This document shows, piece by piece, positions 34,561 through 43,950 of a DNA stretch of 64,000 nucleotides; the stretch's first letter is position 1, and every line of letters begins with the position of its first letter. The stretch is from contig NZ_BMEC01000013.1 in NCBI RefSeq assembly GCF_014636295.1, positions 62,001 through 126,000 of the forward strand, read 5' to 3'. The stretch is from Marivirga lumbricoides. Its GTDB lineage: Bacteria > Bacteroidota > Bacteroidia > Cytophagales > Cyclobacteriaceae. The notes under the pieces are model-generated. The model did no database searches. It saw only the letters and a list, made by a program, of their open reading frames with translations, and was not told where the DNA came from. The translations under genes were made by a program, and so were the position numbers.

Positions 34561-36324
34561 TTAATTCTCCATAGCTATTCCCAATGCAGCTTCCAAAATA
34601 GGGTCAGTTTCCTTCTTAGAATATCCAACTTCCTTCTTTATAAAAACATCAGGAACAATCCCTTCACCTTGAATATGAGAGTTATCAGGATATCTGAAAT
34701 CCAAATTTGTAAATTGGAATTTATAATTTCCTGGTAAATCAACTTCTAAAACATTCCCATTGGCTCCTGCAGTATTTCTTCCTACGAAAGTAAGATTTGG
34801 GACATAAGCCTGAAGAATCATACCTATAGTTTCAGAGTAGGAGATGGCATTTTCGTCAATCAAAACTATTATTTCTCCTTCATAATCAAAAATACGCATA
34901 GGAAACAAACCTGTATTAATCCCTCTAAAAATTAAATTAACAAAAGCTCTGAAGAAACCTGTTTCAAAGTATGTTACCTCAGAACCTTGAATATAATTAC
35001 CAGGATTATTACTTGAGTTATGATAAAATTGTGCTACTGTCTTAGGGTCTTTTGAGAACAATTTTGGAATCTCAAAACCATTTATCTGCGGGTATCCCCG
35101 TAAATCGAGTATAATAGCCTTAGTGTCTTTATACTTTCGTATTTTCTTTTGTAGTTTGATCCTTTTAGTAATGTTTAAATAACCGATTTCTCTGCTAAAA
35201 AGTGTGTCCTCAGGCAAGTAGCTGCTTTTAGTGGGGCTGACTGTTTGAAATGATGCACTAACTCTGGCAAAATGTGCCTCTGTTCCATTTTCAAACTTTA
35301 ATTTAATGATGCTATCTCCCAGAGCAGGGTGATTTATAGCTTGATTTAGCGAACTCTCAATCAAATAACACAATCCGTTCTCATTAGATGCAGAAACCAT
35401 GGTAGCAAGACTATCTATTATGTCGGTGGCTTTCATATTATTATAATATGTCACTTTTTTGCCCTGATATTTTCCCAATGAGTCAATTTCAAGTTGGTTG
35501 CTAAAGTATATTTGATTACCAATCAGCTCAAGATAGAATGGAAACTTTTTAAAAATACCATCACCATAATACCATTTCTGATAATCTAAATCTAAAAGCA
35601 CTACATGAGAATCATTCATTTGCGCAACCATCCGTTGAATAATAAAATCAATATCCACATGATTGTTGAGAGCAGTTATTGCCTCCTCTAAAGATTGAGA
35701 CCAGTCAGCATCCATATTCCACTTATGTGGATAAAAATACTCTACTATATTCCATAATTTAAAGATTAAAAGGCATTTTTCATTATAGCTATCTAAAGAA
35801 GTATTAGTAAAAAAAACATCTTGGGGCAAATCAGATACATATTTATCAACTCCCTTTTGAGCTTTAGTTTTGTAACTAGTATACTGCTTTAATCTATTTT
35901 CAAAATCATTACCAAACCTGGAATTTTTCATCCATGAAGGATCATACACAATTTTGTGATGAGCTGTGTCAGCATATTGCTTAGGCTGCCTCTCTTCCAT
36001 CTGCCGCAGAAATGCTTCATCTATTAAGTTATCCGTTAAAGAGGTAGTGAAGTCTGCAGGTGAATTAATATTCTCTATAACATATTTGTCAAAATACTCA
36101 AAGGAATTTTGAAAACTGCTATGGTATTTTAGATATCCCCATGTTTTACAAAAAAAGGCCATCTCAGAAAATTGTGGATCATATATTGAGGCATCCGGGC
36201 TAATAAGTTTTACAGGGTAGGTATTTATCTCTTTATACGGGGAAACGCTCATAGATATGGCGCTGGAGATGGGTATTATAAATAAAAATATAAAGTATAT
36301 AAAATCTGCTTTTTTGTTCATCAT
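34561..36324 (-). CDS. S41-family serine peptidase (tricorn/CtpA-like), exported
   Basis: 587 residues. N-terminal signal or anchor (DFIYFIFLFIIPISSAISM), a long N-terminal helical region, and a C-terminal S41 catalytic domain with DLRGYP, the nucleophile Ser497 in ISYSETIGM, and GRNTAGANGNVLEVDLPG. No clear PDZ domain. Such enzymes in Bacteroidota are periplasmic or surface peptidases of unknown substrate. A single gene, divergent from the decayed gene at 36440. Confidence 0.82.
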   Translation of the reverse strand: MMNKKADFIYFIFLFIIPISSAISMSVSPYKEINTYPVKLISPDASIYDPQFSEMAFFCKTWGYLKYHSSFQNSFEYFDKYVIENINSPADFTTSLTDNLIDEAFLRQMEERQPKQYADTAHHKIVYDPSWMKNSRFGNDFENRLKQYTSYKTKAQKGVDKYVSDLPQDVFFTNTSLDSYNEKCLLIFKLWNIVEYFYPHKWNMDADWSQSLEEAITALNNHVDIDFIIQRMVAQMNDSHVVLLDLDYQKWYYGDGIFKKFPFYLELIGNQIYFSNQLEIDSLGKYQGKKVTYYNNMKATDIIDSLATMVSASNENGLCYLIESSLNQAINHPALGDSIIKLKFENGTEAHFARVSASFQTVSPTKSSYLPEDTLFSREIGYLNITKRIKLQKKIRKYKDTKAIILDLRGYPQINGFEIPKLFSKDPKTVAQFYHNSSNNPGNYIQGSEVTYFETGFFRAFVNLIFRGINTGLFPMRIFDYEGEIIVLIDENAISYSETIGMILQAYVPNLTFVGRNTAGANGNVLEVDLPGNYKFQFTNLDFRYPDNSHIQGEGIVPDVFIKKEVGYSKKETDPILEAALGIAMEN

Positions 36325-36439
36325 AAAGGCATGAATTCTAGACTGTGAAGCTAAATCAGTTTTAATAGCTTCTAAAAGTAATAAACTATTTTGGTTTATT
36401 CATAAAATACGCTAAGCTTACAGGTAAATCATCTTCGGA

Positions 36440-37000
36440 ATGAACATCAATAGAAGCGGCATTATTGTGCTATTATCATTATTTACTTCTCTTTCACTTT
36501 TCGCTCAAAAGAGAAGTAGCAAACCCTCCAAAATTCATCTATCCATTTTTCCCGGCTTTAGTAATGTGGGAGTAAAGGAAATTGAACAAGACTATAACCT
36601 CTCATTAAATCTCACTTCTGGCCTAACAGGTAGTGTACATGGGATTGAAATTGGTGTTATTTCTAATTATAATTTTGAAAAATTTCAAGGTATTCAACTA
36701 GCTGGTTTTGCTAATATTTCAGGAGCTAATAATATAATTAACCCCAAAGAAAAGCTGGAACAGACCTTCAAAGGCTTGCAGTTTGGCCTTGGGCTATCAG
36801 ATAAACGGAAGGGAAGGCGAAACTTCTTTGCTTAATACAGGAAAGCTTATGCCAGGATTTATTGTCGGAATTAGGTAAAAGTGCGATTAATTATTCTCCT
36901 AAAGTAAGAGCTAATAACAATAAAGAAATTAACTTACTACCTATTCGCTTTCATTATAAAATTACAGAAATTAAAAATTATCATGTTAATTTGTTCTATT
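36440..37000 (+). pseudogene. Decayed outer-membrane/surface protein gene, frameshifted
   Basis: The first frame (36440-36835, 131 codons) has a good signal peptide (GIIVLLSLFTSLSLFAQ) and a beta-rich repeat-like body (GIEIGVIS, GIQLAGFANISGANN, GLQFGLG) resembling surface-repeat proteins, then degenerates to SDKRKGRRNFFA and stops. Just before the stop, another frame reads GYQINGREGETSLLNTGKL. Further on a third frame stays open to about 37001 (SPKVRANNNKEINLLPIRF). I infer at least one frameshift in a once longer gene. A genuine short protein of 131 residues is the alternative. Confidence 0.5.
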
Positions 37001-37010
37001 AACTAAGACA

Positions 37011-37256
37011 ATGATACTCATTATGGATTACCTGGGCTGGATAGGTGCCGTGTTTTATATTGTTTCATACTTGCTGTTAAGTTTCCAAATCGTTACTTCA
37101 CAACAGGTAATTTATCATTTTCTTAACATAGTAGGGGCAGTTTGTTTGATATTGAATGCTTTGCAAATCAATGATCTTCCTAATGTGGTGGTAAACATAG
37201 TTTGGGCAGTGATAGGTTTATTAGCCATATACTACGTAAAAAGAAAAAGCGCTTAA
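37011..37256 (+). CDS. CBU_0592-like small membrane protein
   Basis: 81 residues with three hydrophobic stretches (about 5-25, 33-48 and 56-74). DYLGWIGAVFYIVSYLLLSFQIV and ALQINDLPNVVVNIVWAVIG resemble the small CBU_0592-like family, whose function is unknown. ATG at 37011 or 37023. Its stop overlaps the end of the convergent TetR gene by 4 bp. Confidence 0.65.
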   Translation: MILIMDYLGWIGAVFYIVSYLLLSFQIVTSQQVIYHFLNIVGAVCLILNALQINDLPNVVVNIVWAVIGLLAIYYVKRKSA

Positions 37257-37852
37257 GCGAGACCTAATATTTGCTTAGTATGGTTCAAAAACAAAGCAAT
37301 TTTCTGATTGTATAAATCTTCAGATTCTTCAAACATTCCTAAATAATAATAAGCCCCATCTACTAAAGCGAAGATTATTTCTGTTGTTTCTGCTATATTT
37401 TTAATATTGATTACTTTATGTTGTTGGGCTTCTGAAAGTATAAGAAACAGAGCTCTGTGAAGCTCCTCTAAATACGCTTTAAAACTTATCTTAAAAGTCC
37501 TGTTTCGGTAAACCATTGCATAACAGCTGTAAAACACACCATCATCAAAGTAGCTATTCCACTTTCTGGAGAATAATTGCTCAAGATAATTGTTTAACTG
37601 ATCTTCAGATGTAATTACAGTTCGTGAATGAGGCGACATCACACGTAAATGCTGTTCCAGAATATATTCATTTAACCCTATCAACAACTCTTCTCTATTC
37701 TTAAAATAATGCAAAACTAAACCTTTGCTCACACTCATCTGAGCAGCTACTTTGTCAATAGAAGTATTTTCAAGTCCAATACCTTTAGCAACCTCATAAA
37801 ACGCTATTATAATTTCCTTTCTACGTTGAATACTAAGGTCTCTCCTACCCAT
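37253..37852 (-). CDS. TetR/AcrR-family transcriptional regulator
   Basis: 199 residues. N-terminal helix-turn-helix IDKVAAQMSVSKGLVLHYFKNREELL (about 30-58) and an all-helical ligand-binding domain. Divergent from the phosphodiesterase-SusC-SusD operon with a 133-bp spacer that carries a perfect 18-bp palindrome, so it is almost certainly the local repressor. The inducer is unknown, perhaps a product of the phosphodiesterase or an imported ligand. Confidence 0.85.
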   Translation of the reverse strand: MGRRDLSIQRRKEIIIAFYEVAKGIGLENTSIDKVAAQMSVSKGLVLHYFKNREELLIGLNEYILEQHLRVMSPHSRTVITSEDQLNNYLEQLFSRKWNSYFDDGVFYSCYAMVYRNRTFKISFKAYLEELHRALFLILSEAQQHKVINIKNIAETTEIIFALVDGAYYYLGMFEESEDLYNQKIALFLNHTKQILGLA

Positions 37853-37935
37853 TTTTTTTACTTATAAATAACATAACAATGAAAATAAACCCATAATAAG
37901 AAACAATTCCTAAACATAAACATAATCATTATTTA

Positions 37936-37953
37936 ATTGACCAATTGGTCAAT
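37936..37953. promoter_or_regulatory. Perfect 18-bp palindrome, probable TetR operator
   Basis: ATTGACCAATTGGTCAAT is its own reverse complement and sits between the TetR gene and the divergent phosphodiesterase gene. Its inner TTG (37945-37947) lies 22 bp before the promoter-like TAGATTTG, so a bound repressor would cover the -33 region. Confidence 0.75.
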
Positions 37954-37969
37954 CTATTTCCTTGCTAAT

Positions 37970-37977
37970 TAGATTTG
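37970..37977 (+). promoter_or_regulatory. Bacteroidota-type -7 promoter element TAGATTTG
   Basis: A perfect match to TAnnTTTG, with a TTG 22 bp upstream inside the TetR palindrome. If used, transcription would start at about 37984, within 2-3 nt of the ATG at 37986, giving a nearly leaderless mRNA. Confidence 0.45.
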
Positions 37978-37985
37978 TGAAAAAA

Positions 37986-39251
37986 ATGCATCACACAAAA
38001 GTAATTTTAGCAATCATATTTTTGGGCGTTTCGATTCAATTATATGCACAAAAATCATCTTCAGTAAATTCTACTATTGAACCAGAAAAAAAAGTGGTTT
38101 TCATCATAGTAGACGGAATTGCTCCAGACATGTTGAAGAAAGCAAACACTCCCTTTCTGGATCAGATAGCCCAGGAAGGCAGCTATTCGGAAGCAACTGT
38201 AGGTGGTAACACTGGTACTTATTCAGAAACTCCTACTATTTCCGCAGTTGGCTATAATAGCTTGCTAACTGGCGTATGGGTTAATAAGCACAATGTTTTT
38301 GGTAACAGCATCAAAAACCCTAATTACAATTATCCTACAATATTTAATCTGTTAAGTAAGTCTAAGCCAGAATTAAAAACAGCAATATTTTCCACCTGGC
38401 TCGATAACCGCACCAAGCTTGTTGGCGAAAATCTTCTTCAAACTGATTCCCTCCAAATAGATTATGCATTTGACGGTTTTGAATTGGATGAAGAAAGATT
38501 CCCTCATGATAAAGAAAGAGTTTTTATTAAAAATATTGACGAATTAGTAGCCAATGAAGCTACCAGGTATATAAAGGAAGAATCACCGGATCTCTCCTGG
38601 GTATATTTGGAATTCTCGGATGACATAGGCCATAAGTTTGGGGATAGCCACCAATTGGATGAGGCAATTGCATTTGAAGATAAATTAATTGGCCAAATAG
38701 CCGAAGCTGTAAAATATAGAGAATCAATATTTCATGAAGATTGGCTCCTTTTAATTACTACTGATCATGGCAGAACAGCATTTGATGGGAAGCACCATGG
38801 CGGACAATCAGATCGGGAACGCAGCACATGGATTATAACTAACCATCAGAATACAAACAGTTACTTCCGATCTGAAACTCCTTCTATTGTAGACTTACTC
38901 CCCACTATGGTTTCTTTCTTAGAAATAGATGTAGCTGAAAAAGTAAAGTTCGAATGGGATGGAGTCTCTCTCACTGACCCCGTAGAAGCAATTAATTTAA
39001 CAGCAGACGTAATGGATCAAACCATTAAACTCACATGGAAGGCATTAGATCTGAATAATAATAGTACTGCTCAAATCTATGGAAGTACTACTAACAATTT
39101 TAAAAATGGAGGGGAAGATAATTATGAATTCATATCAGAAATTCCCCTCAACAAAGAGTACACAGAAATTCCTCTCAGCCAAGAATGGAAGAAAATCATT
39201 TTAAAAACTAAGCATCACACATTGAATACATGGATAATCTATAATAACTAA
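37986..39251 (+). CDS. Secreted alkaline-phosphatase-superfamily phosphodiesterase/nucleotide pyrophosphatase
   Basis: 421 residues from ATG 37986 (MHHTKVILAIIFLGVSIQLYAQ signal peptide); GTG at 37977 is the alternative. Type I phosphodiesterase fold: metal-binding IIVDGIAPD, nucleophile region SETPTISAVGYNSLLTG, LEFSDDIGHKFG, and TTDHGR with HHGG. A C-terminal extension of about 90 residues resembles a fibronectin-like beta domain (VMDQTIKLTWKALDLNNNS). Likely cleaves nucleotide or other phosphodiesters in the periplasm or outside. First gene of the operon with SusC and SusD homologues, 17 bp apart, under the TetR palindrome. Confidence 0.83.
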   Translation: MHHTKVILAIIFLGVSIQLYAQKSSSVNSTIEPEKKVVFIIVDGIAPDMLKKANTPFLDQIAQEGSYSEATVGGNTGTYSETPTISAVGYNSLLTGVWVNKHNVFGNSIKNPNYNYPTIFNLLSKSKPELKTAIFSTWLDNRTKLVGENLLQTDSLQIDYAFDGFELDEERFPHDKERVFIKNIDELVANEATRYIKEESPDLSWVYLEFSDDIGHKFGDSHQLDEAIAFEDKLIGQIAEAVKYRESIFHEDWLLLITTDHGRTAFDGKHHGGQSDRERSTWIITNHQNTNSYFRSETPSIVDLLPTMVSFLEIDVAEKVKFEWDGVSLTDPVEAINLTADVMDQTIKLTWKALDLNNNSTAQIYGSTTNNFKNGGEDNYEFISEIPLNKEYTEIPLSQEWKKIILKTKHHTLNTWIIYNN

Positions 39252-39268
39252 ACCTAAATACAATTCTT

Positions 39269-42200
39269 ATGAAACAAATTTTAACAAGCTTATTAATGTT
39301 GGTAAGCATGGTTTCCTTTAGTCAGGGGGTGATTAAAGGAAAAGTCAAGGATTCAAGCACCGGAGAACCTTTGATAGGTGTAAATGTCCTCATCAAAAGT
39401 ACTGGCAATGGCACCGTCTCTAATATTGCGGGGGATTTTGCCCTGGAAGCAAGCAAAGGAGACACACTTATATTTTCTTATATTGGTTTCGAAAAAATGC
39501 TCCTTCCTGTTGAGAATGAAACAATAATAGAAGTCGCATTAAAGCAAGATGTACAACAATTAAGCGAAGTTGTTGTAACAGCACTTGGTATTAAAAAGCA
39601 GGTAAAGGCCCTTGGGTATGCTGTACAGGAAGTAGAAGGGGAAAGCCTCGAAAAAGCTAAAGAACCTAATATTATAAACTCTCTTTCAGGCAGAGTTGCA
39701 GGTTTAACCATCCAGAATTCTACTGATTTATTTCAAAATCCGGGTATTAGCCTTAGAGGGGAAACTCCTTTATTAGTAATTGATGGTATACCTGACCGAA
39801 CACTTGATATATGGAAAATTAATTCAGACGATATTGAAAGTGTGAGTGTTTTAAAAGGGGCCACAGCATCTGCCCTATACGGTTCTGTAGGAAGAAGCGG
39901 AGCCATAATGATTACCACAAAAAAGGCTAAAAAAGGTAAAATCAATGTGAGCATCAATAACTCCACTATGTTTCAACCCTCTTTTATCAAAGTTCCTAAA
40001 GTTCAAACACAATATGGAAATGGCAACCAGGGTGTTTATGCTTATGTAGATGGCAGCGGTGCCGGTACAGAAGGTGGCGGCTGGATTTGGGGCCCTAAAC
40101 TGGATCAGAGAGACCCTTCAACTACCAGTGGATTTGTTGAAACAACTCAGTACAACAGTCCCCGAAATCCTGAAACCGGAGAACTTATTCCCATCCCCTA
40201 TATTTCAAGAGGAAAGGATAATATTGACAACTTCTTTCGGAATGGTTTAATCCAATCCAATAATATAAGTGTTGGTTGGGGAAATGATGTGGCAAGCATA
40301 AGAACTTCTATCTCTAATGTATACCAAAAGGGAATAGTACCTAATACAGATTTAGAAAACTTCTCATTTAACCTGGCTTCCTCACTTAAGCCAATAGAAA
40401 AACTTACAGTAACTTCTAACATCACTTTCAATAAGCAGTATACAGAAAACTTTCCTGAAACAGGTTACGGCCCCACTAATTATCTTTACAATCTGGTTTT
40501 ATGGACAGGTACTGATGTTGATGTAAGAGATTTAAGAGCCTATTGGGTAGAAGGCCAGGAAGGCTTTCAACAAAAACATTTTAACATCTCCTACTATAAT
40601 AACCCTTATTTTCAGGCTTATGAATATTTAAGAGCTTATAATAAAAATAGTGTTTTTGGGAATACTTCATTTGTATTCAATATTACTGATGAGCTATCAG
40701 TAAGAGGCAGAACAGGAGTAAATATATATAGCCTGGAAAGAACGTACATAGAACCTAAAAGCTATATAGGTTATGGTGCAAAATCACTTGGTAACTTCAC
40801 AATTCAAAATGAAAACTATTTTGATGTCAACTCAGATATTGGCTTAAAATATGAAAAGACTTTTAACAGAAATTTCACTTTAAATGCTGAAGCTGCTTAT
40901 GTAAATTATTTCAGAGGAAGTAATAGCAACAGACTGGCAACTGACGGACTCAATATTCCTGGATTCAATAACGTAAGTAATAATGCCGGGACCAGCTTAT
41001 TCGGTTCTAACCGTGAAGAAAATGAAGCCATCAATAGTTTTTATGCTTTTGCAGATTTGGAGTTTTTCAATTCTTTCTATGTTTCATTAACCGGCAGAAC
41101 AGATAAAGTATCCACCTTACCAAAAGAAAGCAACACCTTCTTTTACCCATCCGCATCCGGCTCTTTGGTTATTTCAAATCTAATTGATTTTCCTAAGTGG
41201 TTTACCTTTGCGAAAGCACGTGGATCCTGGGCAAGAGTATCGGAAGGTAAAATTGGTGATGACCCTTACAGCTTCATCATGGCTTACAACAAAGGAACTA
41301 CCTGGAATGGTGTACCATCTGCTTCTTTTGGTAACAGTCTTTTGTCATCAGACCTTCAGCCAGAAACTTCTGATACATGGGAGGTTGGAACACTTATGCG
41401 TTTCTTCAATAACCGTTTAAATGTGGATGTGGCTTATTATGAGGCAAGGGATTACAATAATTTAATTTATAGCCCAATATCAGAAACAACAGGATATCAA
41501 AGTATACTTTTGAATGGAGATGAATATAGAAGGAAAGGAATAGAAGCAACTATAGGCATTACTTCCATTGCAACCAATCACTTTGAATGGAATACCTCAG
41601 TAAACCTTAGCAGAAATAGGCGTTACCAGGAAGCTATTTTTGGTGATAGGGAACAAACAGCTGATTTAATCAAAAAAGGTGAAAGAACTGACAGGATATT
41701 TGCAGAAGTATACCAGACCAACAGCCAGGGACAAGTGATTTTTGAAAATGGTTTCCCTTTAAGAGATCCCTATAGAAGATATGTAGGAAACGATAACCCA
41801 GACCTGACCTACGGAATCACAAATACTTTTAGATATAAAAACTTCCAATTATCATTTTTATTTGATGGCCGAATAGGAGGATTGATGTACTCTACTACTA
41901 ATCAAAAAATGTGGTGGGGTGGTACTGAGCCTGGAACTGTTAATCAGTTTAGAGATGACGCTAACAATGGTGAAAGCACTTACATAGGCAATGGTGTTGA
42001 AGTAACTGGTGGAGAAATTACTTATGATATAAATGGAAATATTACCAGTGATACTCGCACTTTCGCACCTAACGAAACCAGAGTGAATTATATTTCTTTT
42101 ATGCAGTCTACCAGCAATAATCATAACAGTAATTATCACTATTACGAGGAAACTTTTATCAAATTAAGAGAGCTTACTTTAACCTATAATTTTTCGGAAA

Positions 42201-42364
42201 AACTTCTCAATAAGACACCATTCAATGGCTTAAGCGCTTCATTTGTAGGCAGAAACCTCTGGTTAGCTTCCAAAATTCCAAATGTAGATCCTGACTCAGG
42301 AGTGGATAATTTACAAGCTCCCTCTACAAGAAATATAGGTTTTAACATAAATGCTAAATTTTAA
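39269..42364 (+). CDS. SusC/RagA-family TonB-linked outer-membrane transporter
   Basis: 1031 residues. Signal peptide MKQILTSLLMLVSMVSFSQG, carboxypeptidase-like regulatory domain (IKGKVKDSSTGEPLIGVNVLIK), plug domain with SLSGRVAGLTIQ, TPLLVIDGIP and SVSVLKGATASALYG, then the large beta barrel ending FNINAKF. Imports large or complex ligands together with the SusD lipoprotein encoded just downstream. The phosphodiesterase upstream suggests a phosphorylated or nucleotide-like ligand rather than a glycan; no glycoside hydrolase is nearby. Confidence 0.93.
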   Translation: MKQILTSLLMLVSMVSFSQGVIKGKVKDSSTGEPLIGVNVLIKSTGNGTVSNIAGDFALEASKGDTLIFSYIGFEKMLLPVENETIIEVALKQDVQQLSEVVVTALGIKKQVKALGYAVQEVEGESLEKAKEPNIINSLSGRVAGLTIQNSTDLFQNPGISLRGETPLLVIDGIPDRTLDIWKINSDDIESVSVLKGATASALYGSVGRSGAIMITTKKAKKGKINVSINNSTMFQPSFIKVPKVQTQYGNGNQGVYAYVDGSGAGTEGGGWIWGPKLDQRDPSTTSGFVETTQYNSPRNPETGELIPIPYISRGKDNIDNFFRNGLIQSNNISVGWGNDVASIRTSISNVYQKGIVPNTDLENFSFNLASSLKPIEKLTVTSNITFNKQYTENFPETGYGPTNYLYNLVLWTGTDVDVRDLRAYWVEGQEGFQQKHFNISYYNNPYFQAYEYLRAYNKNSVFGNTSFVFNITDELSVRGRTGVNIYSLERTYIEPKSYIGYGAKSLGNFTIQNENYFDVNSDIGLKYEKTFNRNFTLNAEAAYVNYFRGSNSNRLATDGLNIPGFNNVSNNAGTSLFGSNREENEAINSFYAFADLEFFNSFYVSLTGRTDKVSTLPKESNTFFYPSASGSLVISNLIDFPKWFTFAKARGSWARVSEGKIGDDPYSFIMAYNKGTTWNGVPSASFGNSLLSSDLQPETSDTWEVGTLMRFFNNRLNVDVAYYEARDYNNLIYSPISETTGYQSILLNGDEYRRKGIEATIGITSIATNHFEWNTSVNLSRNRRYQEAIFGDREQTADLIKKGERTDRIFAEVYQTNSQGQVIFENGFPLRDPYRRYVGNDNPDLTYGITNTFRYKNFQLSFLFDGRIGGLMYSTTNQKMWWGGTEPGTVNQFRDDANNGESTYIGNGVEVTGGEITYDINGNITSDTRTFAPNETRVNYISFMQSTSNNHNSNYHYYEETFIKLRELTLTYNFSEKLLNKTPFNGLSASFVGRNLWLASKIPNVDPDSGVDNLQAPSTRNIGFNINAKF

Positions 42365-42427
42365 ATGTTGGCAATGAGCACACATTTAAGCATCCTGCAT
42401 ACGACAACTAAAAACAAAATTATACAA

Positions 42428-43870
42428 ATGAAAAAAACACTTATACTCTTCACATGCTTCACAATCTGCTTTGGTTGTACCAAAGTGGATGATTTGCTGG
42501 AAGACCCGAATAGAGCAACTTCAGTTACACCTGATCTGATATTAACCAACCTGGAAATACAGGCGTTTAATAATGTTAGCCTCTCAGCTGCACTAGCAAG
42601 TCGCTATTTAACTTTTACAGATAACATAGACCAATATCAGTACTATGGTTGGCAAAGAAGCAACTTCTCCGATTATGATAACCTGAAGCAATCGCAAAAA
42701 ATGATTGAGGAAGCCAAGAGAACAAATATTGAAGTGTACCAGATTCTCGGGGATTTTTTCAAAGCATACTTCACAATTGAGCTTACACAAGTATTTGGCG
42801 ATATCCCCTTTACTCAGGCACTGAGTGTTGAAGATGGTATTTTAACACCTGAATACGACCAGCAGAAAGAAATTTATCTAAAAGTTTTGGATATGCTTAA
42901 AAACGCTTCAATAGCGCTAAGTAGCAACACTGAGCCTATTAATGGTGACATCATTTATTTTGGAGATAAATTAAAGTGGAGAAAGCTTATAAATAGCTAC
43001 AGCTTAAGGGTTCTTATGAGTTTATCCAACAAAACTGATGAAGGTTCTCTGGACATCATCAATCGCTTCAATGAGATCGTGAGCAATCTTACTGAATTTC
43101 CGGTTTTCACCTCCAATGAGGATAATGCTGATCTTGAATTTGTTAACGTTCAGGGTAACAGATATCCACTATTCAATAGCAATAGCTTACAAACTGCATA
43201 TTATCTGGAAAAATCTTTTGTAGAGCGTTTGCAAACACTACAAGATCCAAGGTTATTTGTATTTGCTGATAAAAAGCCAAGCGCAGCTGATGCTACGAAT
43301 GGCGATTTTACTGCTTACGGGGGATTATATGGTAGTGCAGAATTAAGCGTAAATGCTGCAGAAGCTGTATCCGGAGAAGCTTCACGTATTAATTCACGTT
43401 ACTACTCCAACCCTGTTAATGAACCTTCTATTTTGATGAGCTATGCTGAATTGTCATTTATCTTAGCTGAGTCGGCTGTTAGAAATTGGACAACGGTAAA
43501 TGTAAATGATGCCTATGAAGCTGGTATTACTGCTTCAATGGAATTTTACGGCATATCCATTAATTCAGATTACTTGGGTCAGGATGGAGTTAAGTTAAAT
43601 GAAGAAAATGAGATTGCAAGCATACTCACTCAAAAGCACATAGCAATGTTTTTAAACACTGGATGGCAAATATTCTATGAACAAAGAAGAACTGGCTTTC
43701 CGGAGTTCAACATAGACGGGGGTGGAATTCTTAATGCAGGCAAAATACCTAAAAGATGGATGTATCCTGAGAGTGAATTGGTCAATAACAATAAAAATCT
43801 TCAAACAGCTATTCAAAGACAGTTTTCAGGTGGCGACAATATTAATGGAAACATGTGGCTGCTCCAATAA
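42428..43870 (+). CDS. SusD/RagB-family substrate-binding lipoprotein
   Basis: 480 residues from ATG 42428 (MKKTLILFTCFTICFGC, lipobox), chosen over the frame opening at 42365 because only this start places the signal peptide at the N-terminus. SusD-like features: VDDLLEDPNRATSV near the start, TPR-like helices, SYAELSFILAESAVRNW in the middle and a C-terminal FYEQRRTGFPEF. Acts as the outer-membrane lid and binding partner of the SusC homologue 63 bp upstream. The gene is followed by a terminator hairpin. Confidence 0.9.
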   Translation: MKKTLILFTCFTICFGCTKVDDLLEDPNRATSVTPDLILTNLEIQAFNNVSLSAALASRYLTFTDNIDQYQYYGWQRSNFSDYDNLKQSQKMIEEAKRTNIEVYQILGDFFKAYFTIELTQVFGDIPFTQALSVEDGILTPEYDQQKEIYLKVLDMLKNASIALSSNTEPINGDIIYFGDKLKWRKLINSYSLRVLMSLSNKTDEGSLDIINRFNEIVSNLTEFPVFTSNEDNADLEFVNVQGNRYPLFNSNSLQTAYYLEKSFVERLQTLQDPRLFVFADKKPSAADATNGDFTAYGGLYGSAELSVNAAEAVSGEASRINSRYYSNPVNEPSILMSYAELSFILAESAVRNWTTVNVNDAYEAGITASMEFYGISINSDYLGQDGVKLNEENEIASILTQKHIAMFLNTGWQIFYEQRRTGFPEFNIDGGGILNAGKIPKRWMYPESELVNNNKNLQTAIQRQFSGGDNINGNMWLLQ

Positions 43871-43888
43871 TAAGAAGATAAATTTAAG

Positions 43889-43920
43889 GAGGCTGTCTCA
43901 AAAGGATAGCCTCTTATCTT
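43889..43920 (+). terminator. Terminator after SusD gene
   Basis: GAGGCTGTC (43889-43897) pairs with GATAGCCTC (43905-43913), nine base pairs including one G-U, loop of 7 nt, followed by TTATCTTTTG, 18 bp after the stop. Confidence 0.75.
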
Positions 43921-43950
43921 TTGCCTAAATTATTTTATATCTAATGAAAA

